Source: Novosphingobium capsulatum NBRC 12533
Lineage (GTDB): Bacteria > Pseudomonadota > Alphaproteobacteria > Sphingomonadales > Sphingomonadaceae
Assembly (NCBI RefSeq): GCF_001598375.1
Contig: NZ_BCYV01000011.1
Location: forward strand, 186,001 to 250,000
Length of the DNA: 64,000 bases
Direction of reading: 5' to 3'
Part shown: in pieces, positions 45,939-54,178 of the stretch
Position numbering within the stretch: the first letter of the stretch is position 1
Layout: each line of letters opens with the position of its first letter
The notes under the pieces: model-generated
The model's input: only the letters and a program-made list of their open reading frames with translations
The model's database searches: none
What the model was told of the DNA's origin: nothing
Position numbers and translations under genes: made by a program

Positions 45939-46074
45939 GGCGTGTCACTTTCGTTGCGCGTCCCGGCATGACCATGGGCGGGTATGCCTGAACCGGCGGT
46001 GGCGGCTCCGTTCATCGCGGCCTAACGCACGCCTGCCTGTCATGATCCGCAACAAATCCCGTATTGCGGCCACG

Positions 46075-46107
46075 AAAAAGGGCGCACCCGGCGGGCGCGC
46101 CCTTTTT
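46075..46107 (-). terminator. Intrinsic terminator after infC
   Basis: AAAAAGGGCGC (46075-46085) pairs with GCGCCCTTTTT (46097-46107). Read on the minus strand it follows the infC stop and ends in a T5 run. Confidence 0.85.
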
Positions 46108-46130
46108 CATCTAGCCAAAGCTGGAACGGT

Positions 46131-46676
46131 TCAACCCTTGGGGGCGAGCACCATCAGCATCTGGCGGCCTTCCATGCGGGGGAAGGCTTCGATCTTGGCG
46201 ATTTCGGCCACATCTTCCTGCACGCGCTTGAGCAGGTTCATGCCCAGCTGCTGGTGCGAAAGCTCGCGGCCACGGAAACGCAGCGTCACCTTCACCTTGT
46301 CGCCATCTTCGATGAAGCGATGCACGTTGCGCATCTTCACGTCATAGTCGTGATCATCGATATTCGGACGCATCTTGATCTCCTTGATCTCCTGCGTCTT
46401 CTGGCTCTTGCGGGCAAGGTTGGCCTTTTTCTGCGCCTCGTAGCGGAACTTGCCCACGTCGAGGAACTTGCACACCGGCGGATCGGCGTTGGGCGAGACT
46501 TCAACCAGGTCCAAGCCGACTTCGGCTGCCTGGTCGATCGCTTCACGCGTGTACATCACGCCAAGATTCTCGCCGTTTTCATCGATCACGCGCACCTTGG
46601 GCACGTTGATCATCTGGTTGAAGCGAGGGCCGCTCTTGACGGGGGGCGCCAACATGCGCCGGGGTGGGGGAGCTAT
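46131..46676 (-). CDS. infC: Translation initiation factor IF-3
   Basis: IF-3 binds the 30S subunit and checks the start codon. The protein has the family motifs [45 protein letters not shown], and [17 protein letters not shown] place the start at an AUA codon at 46676-46674, which has AGGAG 8 bases upstream and gives about 181 residues. The first ATG, 7 codons later at 46655, has no ribosome site. Rare start codons (AUU, AUA, AUC) are known for infC and let IF-3 repress its own translation. The terminator downstream is strong. Confidence 0.95.
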   Translation of the reverse strand: MAPPPRRMLAPPVKSGPRFNQMINVPKVRVIDENGENLGVMYTREAIDQAAEVGLDLVEVSPNADPPVCKFLDVGKFRYEAQKKANLARKSQKTQEIKEIKMRPNIDDHDYDVKMRNVHRFIEDGDKVKVTLRFRGRELSHQQLGMNLLKRVQEDVAEIAKIEAFPRMEGRQMLMVLAPKG

Positions 46677-46689
46677 AGTGCTATCTCCT
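46674..46689 (-). promoter_or_regulatory. Ribosome site and AUA start of infC
   Basis: On the minus strand AGGAG (46689-46685) is followed by 8 bases and then ATA (46676-46674), in frame with infC. This spacing is ideal for initiation and supports the rare start codon. Confidence 0.6.
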
Positions 46690-46798
46690 GATGTTGATCC
46701 GGGTGCGAGTCATGGAAAGGACTCAAGGCGCGCTCATATCACAACAGCGCCGCAGATAAAGAGCCTTCGGGCATATCTGGGCGGCCGGGCGCCTGCTT

Positions 46799-47506
46799 TC
46801 AAGCCGCAGCGGCCTGCCATAGTGGGAAATGGGCCACACGCGCCGCCGTGGGCACCAGCGCGGTAATGCTGCGCGCCGGTTGCATCGCCTTGAGCAGCGC
46901 CGGATGCGCGGCATCCAGGCCCCCGGTCAACGCGCCGAAAGCGGGCAGGATCAGCTTGCGCTCGCTCATCACCGCGCAGGGCCGGCTGACCGTGCGGCCA
47001 CGCGCCGCCACGCGCAGGCGCGGGTGAAAGTGGCCGGAGAGCTCTGGCCCGGCTTCCTGCCCTTGCGCCTCGTGCCGCAGCATCACCCCGCGCACCATTA
47101 CCTCGCGCAGCATCGTGCCGCCGATCAGGTCATCGGCCGGGGCGCCGTCTTTCTCATCGTGGTTCCCGGTGATCCACACCCAGTCCACCGCGCGCACCAG
47201 CGCTGCCAGCCGCTCTGCCGCGCCAGGGTCAAGCCGCGCCGGGCCATGGGCATCGTGGAAATTATCGCCCAGGCAAAACACCCGCCGCGCCCCGGTATGC
47301 CGCACCAGTGCGGCCAGCCGATCGAGCGTTTCGCGGCTGTCATAGGGGGGCAGCATCTGCCCGGTGCGGGCAAACCAGCTGGCCTTTTCCAGGTGAAGAT
47401 CGGCCACCAGCAGGGCCTGCTCCTCTGGCCAGGCCAGCGCCCGCGCCGGGCCGAGCAGCCATTCCTGGCCGGCAAACTGGAAGGGGGCGAACGAAAGGGG
47501 AACCAT
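46799..47506 (-). CDS. pdeM: Ligase-associated DNA damage response endonuclease PdeM
   Basis: This 235-residue metallophosphoesterase has DLHLEKASWFARTG near residue 41, GDNFHD, GNHDEKDG and a C-terminal SGHFHPR. Together these give the metal ligands of the calcineurin-like fold in the PdeM subfamily, thought to act with a DNA ligase and Lhr-type helicase in repair. No ligase or helicase is beside it here. The ATG at 47506 gives the family's N-terminus; the longer frame above it overlaps the divergent hemF region. Confidence 0.88.
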   Translation of the reverse strand: MVPLSFAPFQFAGQEWLLGPARALAWPEEQALLVADLHLEKASWFARTGQMLPPYDSRETLDRLAALVRHTGARRVFCLGDNFHDAHGPARLDPGAAERLAALVRAVDWVWITGNHDEKDGAPADDLIGGTMLREVMVRGVMLRHEAQGQEAGPELSGHFHPRLRVAARGRTVSRPCAVMSERKLILPAFGALTGGLDAAHPALLKAMQPARSITALVPTAARVAHFPLWQAAAA

Positions 47507-47580
47507 GCCTTCCCCTTGCCGCAGGCCCGCCGATTTGGCAAGCGGTTGGCTTGGGCGCTGGCTGGCCCATGGGAGATGGC

Positions 47581-48444
47581 ATGACCGACTGGACACCCCA
47601 CACCGCACGCGCCCGCGCCTGGTTCGAATCGCTGCGCGACCAGATTTGTGCCGCATTCGAAAGCATCGAGCGCGAGGCCGGCAGCGACGCCCGCTTTACC
47701 TATACCCCGTGGAACCGCGAGCATGAGGGTGAGCCGGTGGAAAACGGCGGCGGCGGCGTGCAGGGCCTGATGAAAGGCAAGGTGTTCGAAAAGGTCGGCG
47801 TCAACGTTTCGACCGTGCAGGGTGCGTTCAGCCCGGAATTTGCCCGCACCATCAACGGCGCCGATCCCGATAATCCCGGCTTTACCGCCACCGGCATCAG
47901 CCTGGTGGCGCACATGGCCAATCCGCATGTGCCCGCCGTGCACATGAACACCCGCTTCCTCACCACGCGCAAGGCCTGGTTCGGCGGTGGCGGCGATCTC
48001 AACCCGCCGCTGCCCTATGAACAGGATACCGCCGATTTCCACGCCCGCTTCCAGGCGGCCTGCGACGCGCACGATCCGGCCTATTACCCGCGCTTCAAGG
48101 CCTGGGCCGATGACTATTTCTATATCCCCCACCGCAAGGTGCACCGCGGCGTGGGCGGCATCTTCTATGATCACCTCGAATGCGCCGACGACGCCGGGTT
48201 CGACGCCAACCTGGCCTTTACCCAGGCAGTGGGCGAGGCATTCCTTGACGTCTACCCGCGCCTGGTGCGGCGGCGGATGAACCAGGATTTCACTGCGGCC
48301 GACGAATTGCAGATGCTGGAATGGCGCGGCCGCTATGCCGAATTCAACCTGGTGCACGATCGCGGCACGCTGTTCGGCCTCAAGACCGGCGGCAATATCG
48401 ATGCCATCCTGATGAGCCTGCCGCCGCGCGCGGTGTGGAGCTGA
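47581..48444 (+). CDS. hemF: Oxygen-dependent coproporphyrinogen III oxidase
   Basis: HemF performs the same heme step as HemN but with molecular oxygen. The 287-residue protein has NGGGGVQGLMKGKVFEKVGVN (core GGGVQGLMKG), HMNTRFL, WFGGGGDLNPPLPYEQDT, the conserved DDYFYIPHR, GVGGIFYDHL and RGRYAEFNLVHDRGT, all diagnostic. The ATG at 47581 follows GGGAGATGGC. It is divergent from pdeM. Confidence 0.96.
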   Translation: MTDWTPHTARARAWFESLRDQICAAFESIEREAGSDARFTYTPWNREHEGEPVENGGGGVQGLMKGKVFEKVGVNVSTVQGAFSPEFARTINGADPDNPGFTATGISLVAHMANPHVPAVHMNTRFLTTRKAWFGGGGDLNPPLPYEQDTADFHARFQAACDAHDPAYYPRFKAWADDYFYIPHRKVHRGVGGIFYDHLECADDAGFDANLAFTQAVGEAFLDVYPRLVRRRMNQDFTAADELQMLEWRGRYAEFNLVHDRGTLFGLKTGGNIDAILMSLPPRAVWS

Positions 48445-48448
48445 CGCC

Positions 48449-49078
48449 ATGGCCATAGCCGAGACGGGCGCGCCGCTCAGCAGCGGGTTTCACGCCCTGT
48501 CGCCGGGCGACCTGGCGGCGGTGGTCACCGCGCTCGAGATGCGCAGCCCGCCGCCCAGCCTCAAGCGCCTGGTGCCCGAGGCCGACGTTCCGCTGCAACT
48601 GGTGCGCTGGAAAGCGCCAGACCCGGCCAAGTACCGCCTGCTCTATCGCCGCGTTGGCGCCAAGTGGCTGTGGTGGTCGCGCCTGGCGCTAGGCGACGAT
48701 GCGCTCACCGCGATCGTCCACGATCCCCAGGTGGAAGTCTATGCCGTGGCCGACCGCGCCGGGGTGGAAGTGGGCATGCTGGAGCTGGATTTCCGTCAGG
48801 GCGGCGAAGCGGAAATCGCCTTCTTCGGCCTGATCCCCGGCGCCACCGGCAAAGGCTTCGGCAAATGGCTGATGCGCCGCGCCCTGCAAAAGGCCTGGAG
48901 CCATGACGGCGTGGCGCGCGTGTGGGTGCACACCTGCACGCTGGATGGCCCGAGCGCGCTGCCGTTTTATATGGCGCAGGGGTTCGCGCCGTATGCGCGC
49001 TTCGTGGAAGTGTTTCCCGACCCGCGCGGGTTGGGGTTGTTGGGGGATGAGGCGGCGCAGGTGCCGGTTTTGGGGTGA
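48449..49078 (+). CDS. GNAT-family N-acetyltransferase
   Basis: This 209-residue protein has the acetyl-CoA-binding loop TGKGFGKWLMRRAL near residue 133 and the following VWVHTCTLDGPSALPFYMAQGF, here represented by its ALPFYMAQGF end, typical of GNAT enzymes. The first 70 residues are less conserved. The start is 4 bases after the hemF stop, so it is probably co-transcribed. The substrate is not predictable. Confidence 0.87.
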   Translation: MAIAETGAPLSSGFHALSPGDLAAVVTALEMRSPPPSLKRLVPEADVPLQLVRWKAPDPAKYRLLYRRVGAKWLWWSRLALGDDALTAIVHDPQVEVYAVADRAGVEVGMLELDFRQGGEAEIAFFGLIPGATGKGFGKWLMRRALQKAWSHDGVARVWVHTCTLDGPSALPFYMAQGFAPYARFVEVFPDPRGLGLLGDEAAQVPVLG

Positions 49079-49293
49079 GGGGGAGTCAGAGTGGGTGGGC
49101 GGCATGTTTCGACCAACTCTAGACATTAAGCGTCGTTGACGTAGACGTCGGCTTTCGCCGAAATCCGCCATTCGGGTTACGCGAACTGGCCGATCGGCTT
49201 TGCGCCCTATGAACGGTCGTTTAGCGGTCCGATTGCAACGAAGTGATCCGGCCGGTGCAAAGCTGGACGCGCGACGACTGTTCCGGCGATGCT

Positions 49294-50670
49294 CTAAGCC
49301 GTCTCGGAGGTGTTTTGCCCATCTTGGGCTGCAATACGTCGATCGACCTCGGCCTGCGCCTTGGCAATGTCGGCATTGCACGCATCCAACTCAACATAGC
49401 AGTTCGTCGGCAGGAACGCGTCTTTTCGGGAAAGAATTTCGGCGGTGTTGCTGTTGAGGATGACCAGTTCCCCGTTGAGGAAATAGTCGCGGAAGAAGCG
49501 ATAAAATTCCCGCCGATATTCCGCCGCTGCCACTGAGCCATCGTCGTGACCATAGATCCCGTCTTCGATCGCAAAATGCAGCCGCTCCTCGCCAAAATCG
49601 AGCCGGAAGCGCATCTCAAATAAGCCATCGGCCGAATTGTACGCGACCCTGACAACCGCGCCTTCCACATCGAGACCCGCGATCGTCATGTTCTCCATGG
49701 GTGGGTATGGCGGCCGCTGCCGGAGGCGCACGCTGACGTTTGGCATGTCTACGTTCTCCTCCTCGCGCGGACCTTCACCGCTGAGCAGTCGCCCGATCAG
49801 ATTGTCGCCGAAAACCTGCTTCCATCCCCTTAATTCGTACAAATGCTGCGCATACTCTGTTGAAGGCGTCGGGATGCCGAACCCAGCTTCGATCGCCCTT
49901 TCCGCCAGCATCCGCACTAGGGGCAGTTCACGGTAGAGACGAAGCGCGTCTCGTGGGTCGTCCGGGTTGATGATCGGTTTGCCTGAGGCATGAGCCATCG
50001 CGCATCGGCCCGATTCAAACAGATGCCGGCAAACGTCTTCCGCGCCTTGCGCGGCGATCGTCTCGAGCGCTTCCTTTATGCCTGGCCCGCTCAGCGTCGG
50101 CAGGGTAGCCTGCATCCAATCAACCCGGGCCTTTGTCACCGGATAGGCCAGTTCAAGAACGCGCCAGTACGACAGGAACGCGTAGCCATGATGATTAAGG
50201 CTAAGCGCTTCGCGCATCAACGCGAGCGCGATGCGTGGTCCTTCCTCTTCAGGGCACGCCAGATCGATCAGATCGAATTCTTCCCGGATCGCAAACCCGA
50301 GTTTCTTATTCAAACCCATCATCATAGGCATGCTGCCGCCGGAACGATGGGCGACGGCGATGCCACTGCGCTCCCGCCACGACAGCACGCTAAGGAACCG
50401 TAGCATCAGGCCTTCGGCTTCTTCGCGGCTAAGGCCTTTCGGCACCTTCATCGCCACGCCCCCATATTCCTCCTGGGTGAGCGGTATGATCCACATCAGG
50501 TGGTCGGCGAACTCGAAGGATTGCGGATAGACCGGCCATGGGCAGGATGTTTCGACATTCACGCACAGCCAATCGCCGCGCTCCTTTAATTCTGGAGCCG
50601 CCGCAAATTTCGCTTCGCGGGTGCTAATCTCGGTAGGGCGGGGCATCCCCATATCATCGCGCATCACCAT
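49294..50670 (-). CDS. Hypothetical cytosolic protein (orphan)
   Basis: I do not recognise this 458-residue protein with confidence. It has no signal peptide or membrane segment. Notable stretches are EALSLNHHGYAFLSYWRVLE and HLFESGRCAMAHA in the middle, and FRLDFGEERLHFAIEDGIYG toward the end. From memory it faintly resembles proteins annotated as MauJ, which I cannot check. The DNA is visibly less GC-rich than the flanking core genes and the codon use is more mixed, suggesting horizontal acquisition. It stands alone between a GNAT gene and rsh, with over 200 bases of non-coding DNA on each side. Confidence 0.72.
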   Translation of the reverse strand: MVMRDDMGMPRPTEISTREAKFAAAPELKERGDWLCVNVETSCPWPVYPQSFEFADHLMWIIPLTQEEYGGVAMKVPKGLSREEAEGLMLRFLSVLSWRERSGIAVAHRSGGSMPMMMGLNKKLGFAIREEFDLIDLACPEEEGPRIALALMREALSLNHHGYAFLSYWRVLELAYPVTKARVDWMQATLPTLSGPGIKEALETIAAQGAEDVCRHLFESGRCAMAHASGKPIINPDDPRDALRLYRELPLVRMLAERAIEAGFGIPTPSTEYAQHLYELRGWKQVFGDNLIGRLLSGEGPREEENVDMPNVSVRLRQRPPYPPMENMTIAGLDVEGAVVRVAYNSADGLFEMRFRLDFGEERLHFAIEDGIYGHDDGSVAAAEYRREFYRFFRDYFLNGELVILNSNTAEILSRKDAFLPTNCYVELDACNADIAKAQAEVDRRIAAQDGQNTSETA

Positions 50671-50973
50671 GCGCCTATTCGATCACAACGCTTTGCGCTC
50701 GGCAACAGGTCAACATCGCTTCTGGTGTCGCCTTTTTGCGGGCACTCTTAACGGTCAGCCTCTACTCAGCGTTCGGCAACAAGGCGCTGCTCTTTATGGC
50801 TGCAATAGACCAATGCAAGTCAGATCAAGGCTGTGATTGGCACGCGACGCACATGCAATCCCAGCGAGCAGTGCCCGGCCATGCAACCCTACCCCCCGAT
50901 CACAATCATCGCCAAAATTCCCCAGCCTTTCCCCTTGCCCTAAGCCGCATTTTTCCCCCATTTAGGGCGGGTA
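50671..50973. other. 303-base intergenic region before rsh
   Basis: I see no convincing gene, hairpin with T-run or repeat here. Composition is more AT-rich than the core. It presumably holds the rsh promoter. Confidence 0.5.
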
Positions 50974-53064
50974 ATGCTCCGCCAATATGAACTTGTCGAA
51001 CGTGTGCTGGCCTATGCTCCCCAGGCGGACGAGGCCATGCTCAACCGTGCCTATGTCTATACCGTGCAGAAGCACGGGACGCAGAAGCGTGCCAGCGGGG
51101 ATCCCTATTTCTCCCACCCGGTGGAGGTGGCGGGCCTGATGACCGAGCTCAAGCTTGATCAGGAAACCATCGTTACCGCGCTGCTCCACGATACGGTGGA
51201 GGATACGCTCGCCACAGTGGACGAGATCGAGCGCCTGTTCGGGCCGGATGTGGCGCGGCTGGTCGATGGAGTGACCAAGCTTTCCAAGATCGAGACGATG
51301 ACGGAAAGCGAGCGCGCGGCCGAAAACCTGCGCAAGTTCCTCCTCGCCATGAGCGAGGATCTGCGCGTGCTGCTGGTCAAGCTGGCCGACCGGCTGCACA
51401 ACATGCGCACCCTGCATTTCATCAAGAGCGAAGACAAGCGCCGCCGCATCGCGCGCGAGACGATGGAGATCTATGCCCCGCTCGCCCAGCGCGTGGGCAT
51501 GTATGAATATATGCGGGAAATGCAGTTGCTGGCGTTCGAGCAACTGGAGCCCGAGGCCTATGCCACGATCACTGGCCGCCTTGCCGCCATCCGCAGCGAG
51601 GGTGGGGGCGAGGTGGGGGACATTGCCCTGTCGATCAAGCAGGCCCTGGCCGAGGCGGGCCTGCGCGTGGAAGTGGCTGGCCGCGAAAAGCATCCCTATT
51701 CGATCTGGAAGAAGATGGCCGAACGGCACGTGTCGTTCGAACAGATTTCCGACATCATGGCGTTTCGCGTGCTGGTTGACGATGTGGGCGATTGCTACAA
51801 GGCGCTGGGTGTGCTGCACCAGACTTGGCAAATGATCCCCGGGCGGTTCAAGGACTATATCTCCACGCCCAAGATCAACGGCTATAAAAGTCTGCATACC
51901 TCGCTGATCTACAACAATGCGCGCCGGGTGGAGGTGCAGCTCAAGACGCGCGAGATGCACCACCGCAACGAATATGGTCTGGCCGCGCACTGGGCCTACA
52001 AGCAGGGTGGGGAGCCCGATGGCCAGGTCGGCTGGCTGCGCGACCTTGTCGAAATTCTCGACGCCAGCCACGATCCTGACGAGTTGCTGGAAAACACCAA
52101 GATGGCGATCTACCAGGATCGCATCTTTGCCTTCACTCCCAAGGGCGCGCTGTTCCAGCTGCCCAAGGGCGCCACGCCGATCGACTTTGCCTTTGCCGTG
52201 CACACCAACCTGGGCGGGGCGGCGGTGGGCGCCAAGATCAACGGCCGCCATGTGCCGCTGCGCACGCCGCTGGGCAATGGCGACGTGGTGGAAATCATCA
52301 AGAGCCGCAATTCCGAGCCGCAACTGTCGTGGCTGGGCTTTGCCGTGACGGGCAAGGCCCGCGCCGCCATCCGCCGCGCCGTGCGGCAAAAGGAACGCGC
52401 CGAAGTGGCCCTGATCGGCCGCAAGCTCTATGAGGAAATCACCGAGCGGCTGCCCACGCAAGTGGGCAAGAAGGCCCTGGCCGATGCGATCAAGCGCCTG
52501 AAATTCAACAGTGAGGAAGACCTCATGGTGGCGATCGGCTCGGCCAAGCTGGATGATCGCCAGGTGATGGAAGCGCTGGTGCCCGGCAGCACCGCCAACT
52601 TGCCCAATCCAGAGGATTGGCCGCGCCAGCAGCGTGCCATCGCCGTGCGCGGCCTGACGCCGGGCATGGCCTTCAAGCTGGCCGAATGCTGCCACCCGGT
52701 GCCCGGCGATCGCATCGTCGGCCTGCGCCGCCCGGGCAAGGGCGTGGAAGTGCACGCGATCGATTGCGAGAAGCTGGCCGATGGCGTCGATGCCGACTGG
52801 ATCGACCTGTCGTGGGACAAGCGCACCGATGGTGCGGTCGGCCGCCTGCGTGCCGAGTTGTATAACCGCCCTGGTACACTGGCCGAAATGGCGGGGATAT
52901 TTGCCAAGAACCACGCCAACGTGGTCAACCTGGAAATGACCCAGCGCGAAAACCCGTTCCACACCTATCTGGTCGATCTGGAAGTGCGCGATCTGGCGCA
53001 CCTCACCCGCATCGTCAGCGCCTTGCGCGCCAGCGATGCGGTGGCCCAGGCCGACCGAATTTAG
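50974..53064 (+). CDS. rsh: Bifunctional (p)ppGpp synthetase/hydrolase
   Basis: Rsh makes and degrades the stringent-response alarmones. The 696-residue protein has an HD hydrolase domain (HPVEVAGLM, HDTVEDT), a synthetase domain (GREKHPYSIWKKM, RFKDYISTPKINGYKSLHT), a TGS domain (FTPKGALFQLPKGATPIDFAF), and a C-terminal ACT domain (RPGTLAEMAGIFAKNHANV). The HDxxED residues and the RxKD signature are those of bifunctional Rel/Spo enzymes. The gene for RNA polymerase omega, often its neighbour in alphaproteobacteria, is not next to it. Confidence 0.97.
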   Translation: MLRQYELVERVLAYAPQADEAMLNRAYVYTVQKHGTQKRASGDPYFSHPVEVAGLMTELKLDQETIVTALLHDTVEDTLATVDEIERLFGPDVARLVDGVTKLSKIETMTESERAAENLRKFLLAMSEDLRVLLVKLADRLHNMRTLHFIKSEDKRRRIARETMEIYAPLAQRVGMYEYMREMQLLAFEQLEPEAYATITGRLAAIRSEGGGEVGDIALSIKQALAEAGLRVEVAGREKHPYSIWKKMAERHVSFEQISDIMAFRVLVDDVGDCYKALGVLHQTWQMIPGRFKDYISTPKINGYKSLHTSLIYNNARRVEVQLKTREMHHRNEYGLAAHWAYKQGGEPDGQVGWLRDLVEILDASHDPDELLENTKMAIYQDRIFAFTPKGALFQLPKGATPIDFAFAVHTNLGGAAVGAKINGRHVPLRTPLGNGDVVEIIKSRNSEPQLSWLGFAVTGKARAAIRRAVRQKERAEVALIGRKLYEEITERLPTQVGKKALADAIKRLKFNSEEDLMVAIGSAKLDDRQVMEALVPGSTANLPNPEDWPRQQRAIAVRGLTPGMAFKLAECCHPVPGDRIVGLRRPGKGVEVHAIDCEKLADGVDADWIDLSWDKRTDGAVGRLRAELYNRPGTLAEMAGIFAKNHANVVNLEMTQRENPFHTYLVDLEVRDLAHLTRIVSALRASDAVAQADRI

Positions 53065-53071
53065 TGGCGCG

Positions 53072-54013
53072 TCACGGCTTCTGGCGGATGGGCACCGGCA
53101 CGTTGCAGATGTCCACCCCGCCGGCCGGGCGCACGTAGAACGGATCGCGCCGGTTGGCACGGGCATCGGCATAGCGGGCAAAGCTGGCGCTGGCGGTGGA
53201 CAGATACTGCCACGTCGGCAGGCCCGGCACCGCATCGCCCAATCGCACGCGCTGGATCGGCGTGCGCTCGGTGGCCTGGCGATAGAAGCCCATCTCACCT
53301 TTGCCTCGCGGCAGGCTGGATAGCCATTCCATCCCGGCAATCACCCGGCCGACCACCGCGATGTTGCGATCAAGCTGGCGTGGCGCATCGCCGATCACGG
53401 CATAAAGCTCCGCACCGCTGCCGGCGTCGGGCGGCATGTCGCGCCCCACGCCCACCGTGCCATAGCAGTGCACTGGCCAGGTTTCGGGCGCCTCGCCCGG
53501 GCCCGTGGCGATCGGCCAGCCGTGATAGAACCGTGCCTGAGCGGCATAGATGCCATCGGCAATGCGCGGCCCCTCCAGCGCCGGCGCGGCCCCGGCGGTG
53601 AGCGTATAGGCGCCCTGCGACACGCTCAGCAGCGACGGGGGCAGGGGCCGCGCCTTGGCCTTGTCCTCCGCATCGGGATCGCCCCATTGCACGACATAGC
53701 CATCCTGCACTCGAGTGATCGCCGTGCCATCCCACCAGTGCGCGGTGGCGAGCTTGCGGATATTGCCCACCCAGCCTTGCGACCAGGGCGCGGGCAGCAA
53801 CTGGATAACCACCTGCCGCGCGGCGCCATCCGCCGCCGGCGCCAGGTCCATCACCAGCAGATCCTCGGGCGCGATCGCCACCCAATCGGCCGCCGGCGCC
53901 GCGCCCACGATCTCGGTCGGGCTGGGCGGAACCGGGGGCGCAGGCTGCTGTGCCTGTGCATAACTTGCAGCCGAAATGGCCAGGATCAGCGAAGCGGCGG
54001 GGCGGATCAACAT
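53072..54013 (-). CDS. Cyclophilin-type peptidylprolyl isomerase, periplasmic
   Basis: This 313-residue protein starts with a signal peptide (MLIRPAASLILAISAASYAQA). It has cyclophilin features: WWDGTAITRVQDGYVVQWGDPDAE (core DGTAITRVQDGYVVQWGDP, with the catalytic arginine in TRV), then YGTVGVGRD and GRVIAGMEWLSSLP. It should catalyse proline isomerisation during folding outside the cytoplasm. The loops are longer than in classical cyclophilins. The ATG is at 54013. The reading frame above it is open through the antisense of the tRNA into a recombinase, which I interpret as an accident of element integration. It converges with rsh. Confidence 0.85.
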   Translation of the reverse strand: MLIRPAASLILAISAASYAQAQQPAPPVPPSPTEIVGAAPAADWVAIAPEDLLVMDLAPAADGAARQVVIQLLPAPWSQGWVGNIRKLATAHWWDGTAITRVQDGYVVQWGDPDAEDKAKARPLPPSLLSVSQGAYTLTAGAAPALEGPRIADGIYAAQARFYHGWPIATGPGEAPETWPVHCYGTVGVGRDMPPDAGSGAELYAVIGDAPRQLDRNIAVVGRVIAGMEWLSSLPRGKGEMGFYRQATERTPIQRVRLGDAVPGLPTWQYLSTASASFARYADARANRRDPFYVRPAGGVDICNVPVPIRQKP

Positions 54014-54087
54014 TTTGCCGTTGTGATCACCAAACCGCCCTTGCGCAACCCCACATGGGCGGCTAGTGGGCGCCTTCCAGTGCATGC

Positions 54088-54178
54088 GGAGCGGTGGCCG
54101 AGTGGTCGAAGGCGCTCGCCTGGAAAGTGAGTATACGTCAAAAGCGTATCGAGGGTTCGAATCCCTCCCGCTCCGCCA
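54088..54178 (+). tRNA. tRNA-Ser (anticodon GGA)
   Basis: The 91-base gene folds as a class II tRNA. The acceptor arms are GGAGCGG and CCGCTCC, with discriminator G and an encoded CCA. The anticodon loop CTGGAAA has anticodon GGA at 54122-54124. A long variable arm (TATACG and CGTATC stem) and a T arm GAGGG-TTCGAAT-CCCTC are present. It marks the boundary with the integrated element. Confidence 0.97.
54145..54178 (+). other. Candidate attachment site (att) at tRNA 3' end
   Basis: The element's recombinase gene begins right after the tRNA CCA, so the crossover core most likely lies in the 3' part of the tRNA. The second copy would be at the far end of the element, outside the window, so this is inference. 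Confidence 0.45.

Noticed and set aside
44229..45971. A 580-codon open frame on the plus strand opposite the Gln-rich lipoprotein
   Set aside because: It is almost entirely Leu, Arg, His, Cys and Gly because it mirrors CAG/GCC-type repeats. The minus strand has the signal peptide, lipobox and ribosome context.
50736..50990. An 84-codon frame in the gap before rsh
   Set aside because: It overlaps the rsh start in another frame, has no ribosome site and shows no recognisable features.
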